DNA of 22,418 nucleotides, taken from the IMG/VR virus record IMGVR_UViG_3300000325_000026, positions 1 through 22,418 of that record, one strand, 5' to 3'. The notes beneath the pieces were generated by a model. The model saw only the letters and a list, made by a program, of their open reading frames with translations, searched no databases and was not told the DNA's origin. The translations under genes were made by a program, and so were the position numbers. The DNA comes from a virus. Positions 11,897 to 18,833 of the stretch are shown here, piece by piece; positions within the stretch are counted from its first letter, which is position 1, and each line of letters starts with the position of its first letter.

Positions 11897-12628
11897 TTAT
11901 TTATCGCCATATATAGACAGCACTTCAGTGACCACAGGATGTCTTTCAATGTCTGTGTTCTGGAACTTAACAAATTGAATATATTGGCTCTGACTATATT
12001 TATAATATAAGTTACCAAAATTAATTAAACCATTCTGTGATTCTTGGCGATCAGTTTGCTGAATATCGCCAGTAACTGCCATGCGACTTTCGTCTCCAAT
12101 TCGTGTTAGTAACATTTTCATCTGATTTGGTGTTGCGTTTTGCATTTCGTCTGCAATAATAAAAGCGTTTTTGAATGTTCGACCACGCATAAAGGCTAGT
12201 GGTGAAATCTCAATTACTGACTCGTCTATCATTGTTTTTATTTCTTTTGGTCCATAGTATTCTTGTATTACATCAAAAATAGGCCTGGTCCATGGCTCCA
12301 TTTTGCTGTTAAGGTCTCCAGGTAGAAAGCCGTGCTTCTCATCGTCCACTCCCACTGCTGGGCGTGTAATCACAATCTTATTAATACTACCATCTTTTAA
12401 TGCTTTAATTGCGGCTAGTACCGCGAGCATAGTTTTACCAGTTCCGGCTGGTCCTACGCCAAAAACAATTACGTTACTTGGATCAAGTAATTTGGTAATG
12501 TATGTTTCTTGGTTAAGATTACGGGGTACAAGAACCACTTTGTTCTTGCGCTGAATATATTCGTTAATATTAATGATATTTTGATTGTCTTGAGTATGTT
12601 TAGGCTTGTGTTTTGTCCTTCGACTCAT
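11897..12628 (-). CDS. phoH: PhoH-like P-loop ATPase
   Basis: A 243-residue PhoH family ATPase. Walker A is GPAGTGKT (59-66) and Walker B FIIADEMQN (156-164). ITRPAVGVDDEKHGFLPGD (87-105) and the sensor-like VTGDIQQTDR complete the family signature. PhoH is widespread in marine phages, including those of many host types. It was first noted in the phosphate regulon, but its role in phages is unresolved; RNA or phosphate stress functions have been proposed. The ribosome site AGGAGGA lies inside a small overlapping ORF (12600-12686). It is downstream of an extended -10 promoter. Confidence 0.95.
   Translation of the reverse strand: MSRRTKHKPKHTQDNQNIININEYIQRKNKVVLVPRNLNQETYITKLLDPSNVIVFGVGPAGTGKTMLAVLAAIKALKDGSINKIVITRPAVGVDDEKHGFLPGDLNSKMEPWTRPIFDVIQEYYGPKEIKTMIDESVIEISPLAFMRGRTFKNAFIIADEMQNATPNQMKMLLTRIGDESRMAVTGDIQQTDRQESQNGLINFGNLYYKYSQSQYIQFVKFQNTDIERHPVVTEVLSIYGDK
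11898..11905 (-). promoter_or_regulatory. Putative late promoter for the CBM-like gene
   Basis: On the minus strand this reads GATAAATA and overlaps the stop codon of phoH (GAT AAA TAA). It lies about 32 bases before the ATG of the next gene. It is one base from the T4 late core and identical to the box at 3091-3098. Confidence 0.5.
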
Positions 12629-12686
12629 TTACTAGTCCTCCTGTTAGAAAGTCGAGGACAAATACCATTGATTTTACTGAGAGCAT
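12600..12686 (-). CDS. Possible leader peptide overlapping phoH
   Basis: A 28-residue ORF on the minus strand (begins MLSVKSMVFVLDFLTGGLV) with its own strong AAAGGAGG site. It contains the phoH ribosome site within its codons and ends about 26 bases inside phoH in another frame. That layout would allow ribosomes translating it to control access to phoH. The coding evidence is only the ribosome site and open frame, so it may not be translated. Confidence 0.35.
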   Translation of the reverse strand: MLSVKSMVFVLDFLTGGLVNESKDKTQA

Positions 12687-12726
12687 CCGCCCTCCTTTCA
12701 AAAGTATTTAATACGCCGGTCTAGCC

Positions 12727-12735
12727 ATTATAGCA
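12727..12735 (-). promoter_or_regulatory. Extended -10 promoter of phoH
   Basis: On the minus strand TGCTATAAT, an extended -10 (TGn plus a perfect TATAAT) with no clear -35. It lies just after the stop of the upstream minus-strand gene and about 40 bases before the leader ORF. An imperfect palindrome GTATT-T-AATAC (12704-12714) lies between and could be an operator. Confidence 0.5.
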
Positions 12736-12737
12736 TG

Positions 12738-13514
12738 CTATTTGAGTTTCTGCTCTGCAAAGCCATAAAAAAGTTTATTAATAAAATCTGTATGGGCAGA
12801 CTCTGCTGGATGAGTAGTATAAAAAGGATAGCCATTGTCTGCTGCCCATTTAAAGAATCCTGGAAAATGATAGAAATTATTCTGATCCAAACTATCATAC
12901 AAATTTTGTGTACTCGCGTCCCAGGGGACATTTTGGTTAAATATACATTCATCTACATAGGTAAAAATATATTTTTTATTACGTTGTTTTAACCAGTCTT
13001 GAAGATAAACTATCTCTTTAAGAGTACTATACGTCTCCCAGGATTCATTATTACCCACGTGCTTGTAATACATCTCACTAAAGTCTGCTAGACCGGTAGA
13101 CTGAGCAACTAGCTGTTGTTTCTTATAATGAGAAAAAACACCCTGTGCAAAATTTTGAAATGCCTCTAGTATAACATTTTGATCTCGTTCATGAGTCCAT
13201 GGTGTTATGCTATACCAAGGACTATCTTTTTCTAGAGTGTTATAGTTAAACTTAAATTCAAAACGTGTAGGGAAACTCCACATAACAGCTACGACATGAT
13301 CTATGTTACGTTTATCTAAAGAACTTACAGTGTTAATAATATTTCTAGCAATAGCCGGATTACTCCATCCGCCCTGTGCTACACACATGTACTTCATACC
13401 CAGTTTATGTGCTAAAAAAGCACTCCAGGTAAGCTCGCTAGGTTGTTGTGTGGTGCAGTCTGCTAGTTCATTACCATAGGTAAAACTATCGCCACCTGCT
13501 ACTAATACTGTCAT
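12738..13514 (-). CDS. SGNH/GDSL-like hydrolase-type protein (copy 2)
   Basis: A 258-residue protein on the minus strand. The N-terminus MTVLVAGGDSFTYGNEL is the classical block I of SGNH hydrolases, with Ser10 as the candidate nucleophile. VAQGGWSNPAIARNIINT supplies the Gly/Asn blocks, and near the end THPAESAHTDFINKLFYGF contains the histidine block. The protein lacks a signal peptide and so acts in the host cytoplasm or on the virion. Such phage proteins may modify glycans or fibre tips. It shares architecture with the protein at 6508-7326 but is not an obvious close copy. A late-type promoter is at 13562-13569. Confidence 0.7.
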   Translation of the reverse strand: MTVLVAGGDSFTYGNELADCTTQQPSELTWSAFLAHKLGMKYMCVAQGGWSNPAIARNIINTVSSLDKRNIDHVVAVMWSFPTRFEFKFNYNTLEKDSPWYSITPWTHERDQNVILEAFQNFAQGVFSHYKKQQLVAQSTGLADFSEMYYKHVGNNESWETYSTLKEIVYLQDWLKQRNKKYIFTYVDECIFNQNVPWDASTQNLYDSLDQNNFYHFPGFFKWAADNGYPFYTTHPAESAHTDFINKLFYGFAEQKLK

Positions 13515-13561
13515 TTATTGGTATTGGCCTTGTTAATATAATATGCTACTATTAATAAATA

Positions 13562-13569
13562 TATTTATA
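13562..13569 (-). promoter_or_regulatory. Putative late promoter, minus strand
   Basis: TATTTATA on the plus strand, TATAAATA on the minus strand: a perfect match to the T4 late core, about 50 bases before the ATG at 13514. It lies in a 14-base palindrome of ATAAATA/TATTTAT and is divergent with the box at 13600-13607. Confidence 0.6.
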
Positions 13570-13599
13570 CAAGAGAATTTACTACATAGTCCAACGATG

Positions 13600-13607
13600 T
13601 ATAAATA
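13600..13607 (+). promoter_or_regulatory. Putative late promoter, plus strand
   Basis: TATAAATA, a perfect match to the T4 late core, 24 bases before the ATG at 13632, with AGGTGG between. Likely drives the block leading to the lysozyme gene. Confidence 0.65.
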
Positions 13608-13631
13608 TAACTATATATAGGTGGCACCACT

Positions 13632-14156
13632 ATGGACATTAAAAAAATTGTAGAAAATACCAAGAAGATTTACATGAGCGAGTCTAGTTTAGAACTACTC
13701 ATGGACTTTGAACGAGTATTAGACGAAGTTGATATGTATGCTTTTAAAAACTGGAAGCGAGGAGAACTTGTTGAAGGGCCAATAAAACACAAACACTGGG
13801 TAGAATGCACATTTATGTATCCGAACAAAATGATGCCTGACCCGGACGGTGGAAAAAGACTACTAGGATACAAAGCTATAGTAGAGTACAAAAAAGACAA
13901 GTTATCGACTCCAGTTAAGGTAGAAGACTACGGCGACTTCAGGCCTGGCACTAAAAAGCCTAAAATGAAAGAAGATCCAGTTTGGTTGGTAAAAATTAAA
14001 ATGCCATCAGAACTTGTTAAAGACACCCAAGAAGGATTTGTTGAATTAGAAGGTCGTGATATTGATCTAAGTGAACTTGAAAATGCTTATGACCAAGACT
14101 TAAACGACATGACAGCAAATCAGAGTGTCGATCAAACTATGGCACCTGGAGCATAA
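13632..14156 (+). CDS. Hypothetical late protein (174 residues)
   Basis: A 174-residue protein, first gene after a perfect late-type promoter, with AGGTGG as ribosome site. The N-terminal third is helical and acidic (SSLELLMDFERVLDEVDMYAF). The middle is beta-rich with HKHWVECTFMYPNKMMPDPD and LLGYKAIVEYKKD, and the C-terminus is acidic and helical. No enzyme motif or membrane segment is seen. I do not recognise the family, although the style is that of conserved structural or assembly proteins of marine T4-like phages. The next gene starts two bases after its stop. Confidence 0.8.
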   Translation: MDIKKIVENTKKIYMSESSLELLMDFERVLDEVDMYAFKNWKRGELVEGPIKHKHWVECTFMYPNKMMPDPDGGKRLLGYKAIVEYKKDKLSTPVKVEDYGDFRPGTKKPKMKEDPVWLVKIKMPSELVKDTQEGFVELEGRDIDLSELENAYDQDLNDMTANQSVDQTMAPGA

Positions 14157-14158
14157 TA

Positions 14159-14704
14159 ATGCAGGTTACAGAAGGTTTAGAATCAAACGATCTACAGGAC
14201 AGAGTACAGGCTAAAGTTCACTTTGATGAGTTTGCTCCCAAGATGGGCAAAGACGATCAAGTAGTGGTAGTAAGTTTTATGGTTATGGGACAAGATGCTG
14301 CTAAAGACTTAGAGAGTTTCCTAGAAAAAGGTTATTCCTGGCTCTTGGATGCAGAAACAAGTGCAGGAGAAAAAGAACCTAGCATGTATCTAGTATTTGT
14401 AGAGGCAGAACGCAGAAACTATTTTCCAGAAAAATTTATGAGCCTTATTGGTGATCTAGAAAACATCACAGGAATAAAATCTAAAGACTGGGTCATGAAG
14501 TATTACCAGGGAACACGACGTGATCCCAAGTACCAGTTAACTAAACAGAATATGATTACACATATTCCATTAAGTCCAAGAAAATACCGTCAAGCTAAAG
14601 CTAGTGAAAGCATGTTAGAAAGCATGCTTAATATTGCTAGAACTCCACGAAAGAAAGGCGACACACATGAACTTAGAGCAACTACAAAAAGATCTAGAGG
14701 TTGA
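14159..14704 (+). CDS. Hypothetical late protein (181 residues)
   Basis: A 181-residue protein following directly on the previous gene. The N-terminal two thirds look alpha/beta (VQAKVHFDEFAPKMGKDDQ, VVVSFMVMGQDAAKDLESFL). The C-terminal part is basic (SPRKYRQAKASESMLESML, then RKKGDTHELRATTKRSRG). No family is recognised. Its tail overlaps the lysozyme gene start by 38 bases, so lysozyme is translationally linked to it. A virion assembly or regulatory role is possible; no direct evidence. Confidence 0.8.
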   Translation: MQVTEGLESNDLQDRVQAKVHFDEFAPKMGKDDQVVVVSFMVMGQDAAKDLESFLEKGYSWLLDAETSAGEKEPSMYLVFVEAERRNYFPEKFMSLIGDLENITGIKSKDWVMKYYQGTRRDPKYQLTKQNMITHIPLSPRKYRQAKASESMLESMLNIARTPRKKGDTHELRATTKRSRG

Positions 14705-15110
14705 CGAAGGCGTAGTTTACGCTGTATACAAAGACCATCTAGGTTATCCTACATTTGGCATTGGCCACTTAATACTAGAATCAGATCCAGAATATGGACA
14801 AGCAGACGACACGCCAGTAACCGAGGAGCGTGTTACAGAAGCGTTCCAAAGCGACTGCGAAATAGTTTTAAAAGACTGTAATATACTTTATTCAGACTTT
14901 GACGAGTTACCAGAAGAAGTACAATTAATTATTGCTAACATGATGTTTAACATGGGTCGTCCAAGACTAAGCAAGTTTAAAGGAATGAAGCGTGGAGTAG
15001 ACGCAAGGGATTGGAATCAAGCAGCAGATGAAATGGTTGACTCGGGATGGTACAAACAAGTAACTAACCGAGCTGAAAGATTAGTTAAACGGATGCGAGC
15101 TCTAGCGTAA
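14667..15110 (+). CDS. e: T4-type lysozyme (GH24 muramidase, endolysin)
   Basis: A 147-residue GH24 muramidase that cleaves the MurNAc-GlcNAc bond of peptidoglycan. The catalytic region is VDEGVVYAVYKDHLGYPTF: Glu14, Asp23 and Thr29 match Glu11, Asp20 and Thr26 of T4 lysozyme, followed by GIGHLIL. The later NMMFNMGRPRLSKFKGM and SGWYKQVTNRAERLVKRMR also match. Length is close to T4 (164). An upstream in-frame ATG (14634) is less likely, because 14667 has AAAGG and gives the family start MNLEQL. No signal peptide, so it needs a holin to leave the cytoplasm. Confidence 0.92.
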   Translation: MNLEQLQKDLEVDEGVVYAVYKDHLGYPTFGIGHLILESDPEYGQADDTPVTEERVTEAFQSDCEIVLKDCNILYSDFDELPEEVQLIIANMMFNMGRPRLSKFKGMKRGVDARDWNQAADEMVDSGWYKQVTNRAERLVKRMRALA

Positions 15111-15114
15111 ATGC

Positions 15115-15122
15115 TATAAATA
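15115..15122 (+). promoter_or_regulatory. Putative late promoter
   Basis: TATAAATA, a perfect match to the T4 late core, five bases after the lysozyme stop and about 76 bases before the next ATG (15198). Confidence 0.55.
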
Positions 15123-15197
15123 TGTTTAAGACAACCCAGTCAATAAACGTTATGCAGTGAGTAACATTAGAAAAACAACCATTAGGAGCAAGAATAA

Positions 15198-15446
15198 ATG
15201 GCAAATTGGAGAACAGGACACGGTGTTGACCCAGTAGGCACCATTACTGAAACAAATATTGATACTTGGTGGGCAAGTAAAGATCGTACAATCGCACATG
15301 GCTGGGACGATGCACATGGCCACATTACAAAGGTTATTAGTCAGGGTATTCCAGCAGGACACTCTGTAAAACATGGGTTAAACGACGCAGGCAACAAATA
15401 TTACCTCACTATCAGTGGCGATAATATTAATAAAACCTGGGATTAA
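15198..15446 (+). CDS. Small hypothetical late protein
   Basis: An 82-residue protein with AGGAGCAAG upstream. It is rich in W, H, G and T (MANWRTGHGVDPVGTITETN, then DDAHGHITKVISQGIPAGHS). The histidine- and glycine-rich composition suggests a beta-structured particle component, but no motif supports a specific role. It is probably transcribed from the late promoter at 15115 and leads into the spanin-like pair. The next gene starts two bases after the stop. Confidence 0.65.
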   Translation: MANWRTGHGVDPVGTITETNIDTWWASKDRTIAHGWDDAHGHITKVISQGIPAGHSVKHGLNDAGNKYYLTISGDNINKTWD

Positions 15447-15448
15447 TT

Positions 15449-15910
15449 ATGGGCTTAAAACTCGTTGGAGTAATGATGATTGTTATGGCCGCAATGGCTG
15501 GAATTGGATATTGGTATTACACTGATACTCAAAAAACCATGCGTATATTAGTGGCTAATGAAGCAAAAGCTACACAGGCCGCTAAAACAGCGGAAGCCGC
15601 TACTAAAGCTATACAGGAAAATCTCCAACGAGTTTCCCAGCAATTACAAGAAGTAAACGAAGATTTTGCAGCAAGTAGAAAAAATAATAACATTCTATCA
15701 AAAAAATTAGGCAGACATGATCTAGGAAAACTTGGAGAGAACAAACCAGGACCAGTGCAAAAAATAATTAACAGTGCTAGTATAAAAGTACTACGTTGTT
15801 TTGAGCTAGAAAGTGGTGCTAAATTAACGGAGAAAGAGAAAAATGCTAAAACAGGCCAGAAGTTCAACAGTGAGTGTCCTTGGCTTATGCCTAGTCGCAC
15901 TGCTAATTAG
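15449..15910 (+). CDS. Inner-membrane spanin-like protein (N-terminal TM plus coiled coil)
   Basis: A 153-residue protein with one N-terminal transmembrane helix (LVGVMMIVMAAMAGIGYWYY, residues about 5-24), then a coiled-coil region (LVANEAKATQAAKTAEAATK, then IQENLQRVSQQLQEVNEDF, residues about 34-75). The C-terminus holds two cysteines (RCFELESG and ECPWLMP). This is the layout of an i-spanin (Rz type), which works with an outer-membrane lipoprotein to disrupt the outer membrane. Its 3' end overlaps the following lipoprotein gene by 68 bases, also typical of Rz/Rz1 pairs. The call rests on architecture only. Confidence 0.6.
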   Translation: MGLKLVGVMMIVMAAMAGIGYWYYTDTQKTMRILVANEAKATQAAKTAEAATKAIQENLQRVSQQLQEVNEDFAASRKNNNILSKKLGRHDLGKLGENKPGPVQKIINSASIKVLRCFELESGAKLTEKEKNAKTGQKFNSECPWLMPSRTAN

Positions 15911-16328
15911 CGGTTGCAGTTCCACTCCTAGAGTACTTGAAATATCCAGTAAACCTGTAGATATGCCTAAGTTAAATCTGCCTCAAGCAGACGTTTTAGA
16001 TCTCCAACAACGTAAAATAAAATGGCTAATAGTCAATCATGAAAACTTTAAAGACGTTATGGCAAAACTAAAGAAAGACGGACGTCCAGTAACTTTGTTT
16101 GCACTTAATGATCAGGGTTATGCAAATCTTGGTCTTACTTTAAGTGACATACGTGCATATATAGAACAACAAAAAACAATTATCCTAGCATATGAAAACT
16201 ACTATAAAGAAGCTGACAAGGCTGTTAATAAAGCCAACGATCAAATGATAAAAAATAACGACGAATGGAAGAAAACACAGGAAAAAACTGATAGTACTCC
16301 AGGGTTTTTGAAAAAGTTATTTAATTAA
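15843..16328 (+). CDS. Outer-membrane lipoprotein, candidate o-spanin
   Basis: A 161-residue protein with a signal peptide (GLCLVALLISGC) and lipobox LISGC (Cys25 the predicted lipidated residue), so it is anchored at a membrane after processing. The mature part has KIKWLIVNHENFKDVMAKLKK, LFALNDQGYANLGLTLSD and QQKTIILAYENYY, a pattern I recall from lipoproteins in lysis regions of marine phages. The start lies inside the preceding gene in another frame. It is larger than a typical Rz1. Together the two genes could form the spanin complex of the lysis cassette with the lysozyme upstream. Confidence 0.65.
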   Translation: MLKQARSSTVSVLGLCLVALLISGCSSTPRVLEISSKPVDMPKLNLPQADVLDLQQRKIKWLIVNHENFKDVMAKLKKDGRPVTLFALNDQGYANLGLTLSDIRAYIEQQKTIILAYENYYKEADKAVNKANDQMIKNNDEWKKTQEKTDSTPGFLKKLFN

Positions 16329-16329
16329 A

Positions 16330-16524
16330 ATGGCTAGTATAAATGGTGGGACTCAGTTAGGGCTTAATACCGGAACTAACAACTCATGTCGAAATTGCGG
16401 ACATGGCAGTCATTGTGGTACTAGACTGACTGAAGAAACCAATAATGCATGGGGAAACCGTCTAGGTATGCTAGTTATATGTCAGAGCTGTAGTTGTGAT
16501 AGTTGTAATAAAAAGAAAGATTAG
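16330..16524 (+). CDS. Small cysteine-rich, putative zinc-binding protein
   Basis: A 64-residue protein starting one base after the previous stop. Seven cysteines occur in CRNCGHGSHCG near residue 20 and ICQSCSCDSCNKK near the C-terminus, so a zinc ribbon or knuckle is likely. The segment NCGHGSHCGTRL recalls small marine phage proteins of unknown function with C-x-x-C-G-H-x-S-H-C-G, from memory only. The role is unknown; a protein-protein or nucleic-acid binding adaptor is possible. Confidence 0.72.
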   Translation: MASINGGTQLGLNTGTNNSCRNCGHGSHCGTRLTEETNNAWGNRLGMLVICQSCSCDSCNKKKD

Positions 16525-16534
16525 GATAAGCAAT

Positions 16535-16933
16535 ATGAAACAAATTTTAGCAGCAGGGTTAATAGCTATCTTAGTATCGGGATGTGCATTATCAGATGCT
16601 ATTCCTAGTTTTTGGGATGATAACCAAAGCGCACGTATAGTGGATATGTATGTAAAGTCTACTAATTTAGATTGTAAACAACCACACTTACCTCAGGTTA
16701 AGAGCATGAAAGATGACTTACAGTGGTTTGAGCTGTACAGTAAAAGCAAAGGCTGGTTACAACGTGACGTAATTAAATTAATTGCACCTATGCAAAAGAC
16801 TGTACTAGAATTTTATAAACGTAGCAGTGGTGAAAAGCAGGGCAGTGTAGCATATTGCGAGATTAAGAAAAAATTACTAATTAAGCAGAGCAAAGACAGT
16901 GCAAAATCAGTATTAGGAAGGTATGACTTATAA
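16535..16933 (+). CDS. Lipoprotein of unknown function
   Basis: A 132-residue protein. The ATG at 16535 is preferred over the upstream frame start, because it has AGGA before it and gives a clean signal peptide MKQILAAGLIAILVSGCA with lipobox LVSGC (Cys17). The mature part contains two more cysteines (LDCKQPH and AYCEIKKK), possibly disulfide-bonded, and a helical domain (QWFELYSKSKGWLQRDVIKL). It follows the spanin-like pair and the Cys-rich protein and ends by sharing a base with the next ATG. It may be an accessory lysis or superinfection-exclusion lipoprotein; no direct evidence. Confidence 0.7.
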   Translation: MKQILAAGLIAILVSGCALSDAIPSFWDDNQSARIVDMYVKSTNLDCKQPHLPQVKSMKDDLQWFELYSKSKGWLQRDVIKLIAPMQKTVLEFYKRSSGEKQGSVAYCEIKKKLLIKQSKDSAKSVLGRYDL

Positions 16934-17187
16934 TGGATAAAGCAATAGAAGATCTTAAAGCTCTTATGGACGATGGACCAGATTGGGCAAAAGAACGTGC
17001 AGGTATTGTATTAGATTTGCACAGTCAACATGAAGCAGGCGATATTTCAGATGATGAATTTGCAGAATTATTAGAAGATCTAATACGTACAGATCAATTA
17101 GATGAAGCGAGTGACAATTTAGATATGAAAAATAACTTTGTAACATCCGTAATGGCGTTAAAGAATGTTATTGGTGCAGTGCTGTAA
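16933..17187 (+). CDS. Small acidic helical hypothetical protein
   Basis: An 84-residue protein coupled to the lipoprotein by TAATG. It is strongly acidic and helical (IEDLKALMDDGPDWAKER, then DISDDEFAELLEDLIRTDQL), with a more hydrophobic C-terminal helix (FVTSVMALKNVIGAVL) that could be amphipathic or membrane-associated. No family is recognised. It is the last gene of the lysis-region string before the glnK-amtB cassette. Confidence 0.65.
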   Translation: MDKAIEDLKALMDDGPDWAKERAGIVLDLHSQHEAGDISDDEFAELLEDLIRTDQLDEASDNLDMKNNFVTSVMALKNVIGAVL

Positions 17188-17194
17188 CTATTCC

Positions 17195-17202
17195 TATAAA
17201 TT
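17195..17202 (+). promoter_or_regulatory. Possible late promoter of the glnK-amtB cassette
   Basis: TATAAATT differs from the T4 late core at the last position. It lies shortly after the previous gene and precedes a leader of about 65 bases that folds into two hairpins. Confidence 0.45.
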
Positions 17203-17217
17203 TTAATCATAAGTAAA

Positions 17218-17242
17218 GGTGGCAATCAAGAGTATTGCCACC
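17218..17242 (+). promoter_or_regulatory. Leader hairpin 1 upstream of glnK
   Basis: GGTGGCAAT (17218-17226) pairs exactly with ATTGCCACC (17234-17242), loop CAAGAGT. Nine base pairs, followed by CTAGTTTT, a poor U-run. It may act as a weak terminator of upstream transcripts or as an RNA-stabilising or protein-binding element. Confidence 0.6.
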
Positions 17243-17250
17243 CTAGTTTT

Positions 17251-17269
17251 GTGAGTCAGGAGTACTCAC
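17251..17269 (+). promoter_or_regulatory. Leader hairpin 2 with the ribosome-binding site in its loop
   Basis: GTGAGT (17251-17256) pairs with ACTCAC (17264-17269); the loop CAGGAGT contains AGGAG. The ATG at 17271 follows one base after the stem. The layout matches the hairpin before the homing endonuclease (4917-4937). Confidence 0.6.
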
Positions 17270-17285
17270 AATGAAAGGATACATT

Positions 17286-17624
17286 ATGAAACTAGTAACA
17301 GCAATCATCAAGCCCTTCAAGCTGGATGAGGCTAAGGAAGCTCTGGAAGGTATAAACATCTATGGGCTTACAGCTTCTGAAGCAAAAGGGTATGGTAGAC
17401 AAAAAGGTCACACGGAATTATACCGTGGGGCAGAATACACAATAGATTTCCTCCCAAAAATTAGGTTAGAAATGGCAGTAGCTGACAATCAAGTAGAGTT
17501 AGTGATCGAGTGTCTATCCGCAGTTTTGAAAACAGGAAAAATAGGCGATGGTAAAATTTGGACAACACCAATTGATACCATGGTAAGAGTAAGAACAGGA
17601 GAAACTGGGGAGAACGCATTATGA
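17286..17624 (+). CDS. glnK: PII nitrogen-regulatory signalling protein (GlnK/GlnB)
   Basis: From this ATG the protein has 112 residues, the same as E. coli GlnB and GlnK, and begins MKLVTAIIKPFKLDEAKEAL. AAAGGA lies six bases upstream. The ATG at 17271, after a hairpin-loop AGGAG, would add five residues and is an alternative. The T-loop reads YGRQKGHTELYRGAEY with Tyr51 in the uridylylation position, and the B-loop is TGKIGDGK (83-90). TTPIDTMVRVRTGETGENAL completes the family. PII senses 2-oxoglutarate, ATP and ADP; GlnK-type proteins plug AmtB. Every key residue is kept, so it should be functional. It overlaps amtB by ATGA, the usual bacterial glnK-amtB order. Confidence 0.95.
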   Translation: MKLVTAIIKPFKLDEAKEALEGINIYGLTASEAKGYGRQKGHTELYRGAEYTIDFLPKIRLEMAVADNQVELVIECLSAVLKTGKIGDGKIWTTPIDTMVRVRTGETGENAL

Positions 17625-18826
17625 GTGAATTACATTATGCCCTAGATACATTTTATTTCTTACTCAGTGGCGTGTTAGTCATGTGGATGGCAGCAGGCTT
17701 TACTATGCTAGAAGCTGGCATGGTACGTACAAAAAACGCAAGTGAAATTGTAATGAAGAACTTTGCTTTATATGGAGTAGCATGTATTATGTTCCTCTTT
17801 ATAGGGTATAACATTATGTATGGCACTCCAGGCGATTTGTTTGTGGGTGGTGACCACAAAGCAGCAACAGCAGATAACTATTATTCAAAATTAAGTGACT
17901 TTTTCTTCCAACTAGTATTTGTTGCAACAGCAATGAGTATTGTAAGTGGAGCAGTTGCAGAACGTATGAAGTTGTGGGCGTTCTTAGTTATTGCAGTAGT
18001 TGTAACAGGAGTTATCTATCCTATCCAAGGAAGCTGGAGTTGGGGTGGAGGCTGGCTTAGCGATTTTGGATTTAGCGACTTCGCTGGTTCAGGTATTGTG
18101 CATATGTTTGGTGGAGCCACTGCATTAGCAGTTGTTTTACAATTGGGTCCACGCAAAGGCAAGTATAGCAAAGACGGAAAGCCACAACCTATAATGGGTA
18201 GCAACTTAGTACTAGTAGGATTAGGCACATGGATCCTATGGATGGGTTGGTTTGGTTTTAACGGTGGATCACAGTTAAAATTAAGCACACTTGCTGATGC
18301 AAATGCAGTAGCGCAAATATTTGTTAACACAAACCTTGCGGCGGCCGGTGGATTACTGGCAACAATGATTGTTGCAAAAGTACTCACGGGCAAAACAGAC
18401 TTAACACTTGCACTCAACGGGGCACTTGCTGGTCTTGTTGCTATTACAGCAGACCCACTCAGTGGTAGTGCTATGGTATCAACTATTATTGGTGCTATAG
18501 GCGGTGTTATCGTTTACTTTAGTATTATTGGTTTAGATAAGTTAAAGATTGATGACGCAGTGGGTGCTATAAGTGTGCATGGTGTTGTAGGCATATGGGG
18601 CGTATTAGCAGTGCCCTTAACAAATGCTGATGCAACAATTCTTGCTCAACTTGCAGGCATTGGTGCTATAGCTGGTTTTACATTTGTAACTACAAGTGTA
18701 TTTGTTTTTATAGTTAAGAAAACAATGGGAATTCGTGTTAGTGTAAAAGAAGAACACGAAGGATCAGATATAGAAGAATTAGGGGTAACAACATATCCAG
18801 AGTTCAAAATGTCGGCTAAATTTTAA
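17621..18826 (+). CDS. amtB: Ammonium transporter AmtB
   Basis: A 401-residue polytopic ammonium channel, expected as a homotrimer with about 11 transmembrane segments per subunit in the host inner membrane. The family signature is intact: MLEAGMVRTKNASEIVMKN (29-47), SWGGGWL before DFAGSGIVHMFGGATAL with Asp153 and the first pore histidine His161, WFGFNGGS (210-217) and AISVHGVVGIWG with the second pore histidine His320. It has no long signal peptide, unlike E. coli AmtB. Overlap with glnK (ATGA) implies coupled translation. A terminator follows eight bases after the stop. It should raise ammonium uptake of the infected cell under PII control. Transfer from a bacterial host is likely; the base composition now looks like that of the phage. 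Confidence 0.96.
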   Translation: MSELHYALDTFYFLLSGVLVMWMAAGFTMLEAGMVRTKNASEIVMKNFALYGVACIMFLFIGYNIMYGTPGDLFVGGDHKAATADNYYSKLSDFFFQLVFVATAMSIVSGAVAERMKLWAFLVIAVVVTGVIYPIQGSWSWGGGWLSDFGFSDFAGSGIVHMFGGATALAVVLQLGPRKGKYSKDGKPQPIMGSNLVLVGLGTWILWMGWFGFNGGSQLKLSTLADANAVAQIFVNTNLAAAGGLLATMIVAKVLTGKTDLTLALNGALAGLVAITADPLSGSAMVSTIIGAIGGVIVYFSIIGLDKLKIDDAVGAISVHGVVGIWGVLAVPLTNADATILAQLAGIGAIAGFTFVTTSVFVFIVKKTMGIRVSVKEEHEGSDIEELGVTTYPEFKMSAKF

Positions 18827-18833
18827 GGAAAGA

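Noticed and set aside
17195-17285. Glutamine riboswitch before glnK
   Set aside because: The two simple hairpins show none of the conserved internal-loop and pseudoknot sequence patterns that I know for the glnA or downstream-peptide motifs.
18016-18417. 133-residue minus-strand frame inside amtB
   Set aside because: It is an antisense shadow of a clearly conserved gene; no ribosome site and odd composition.
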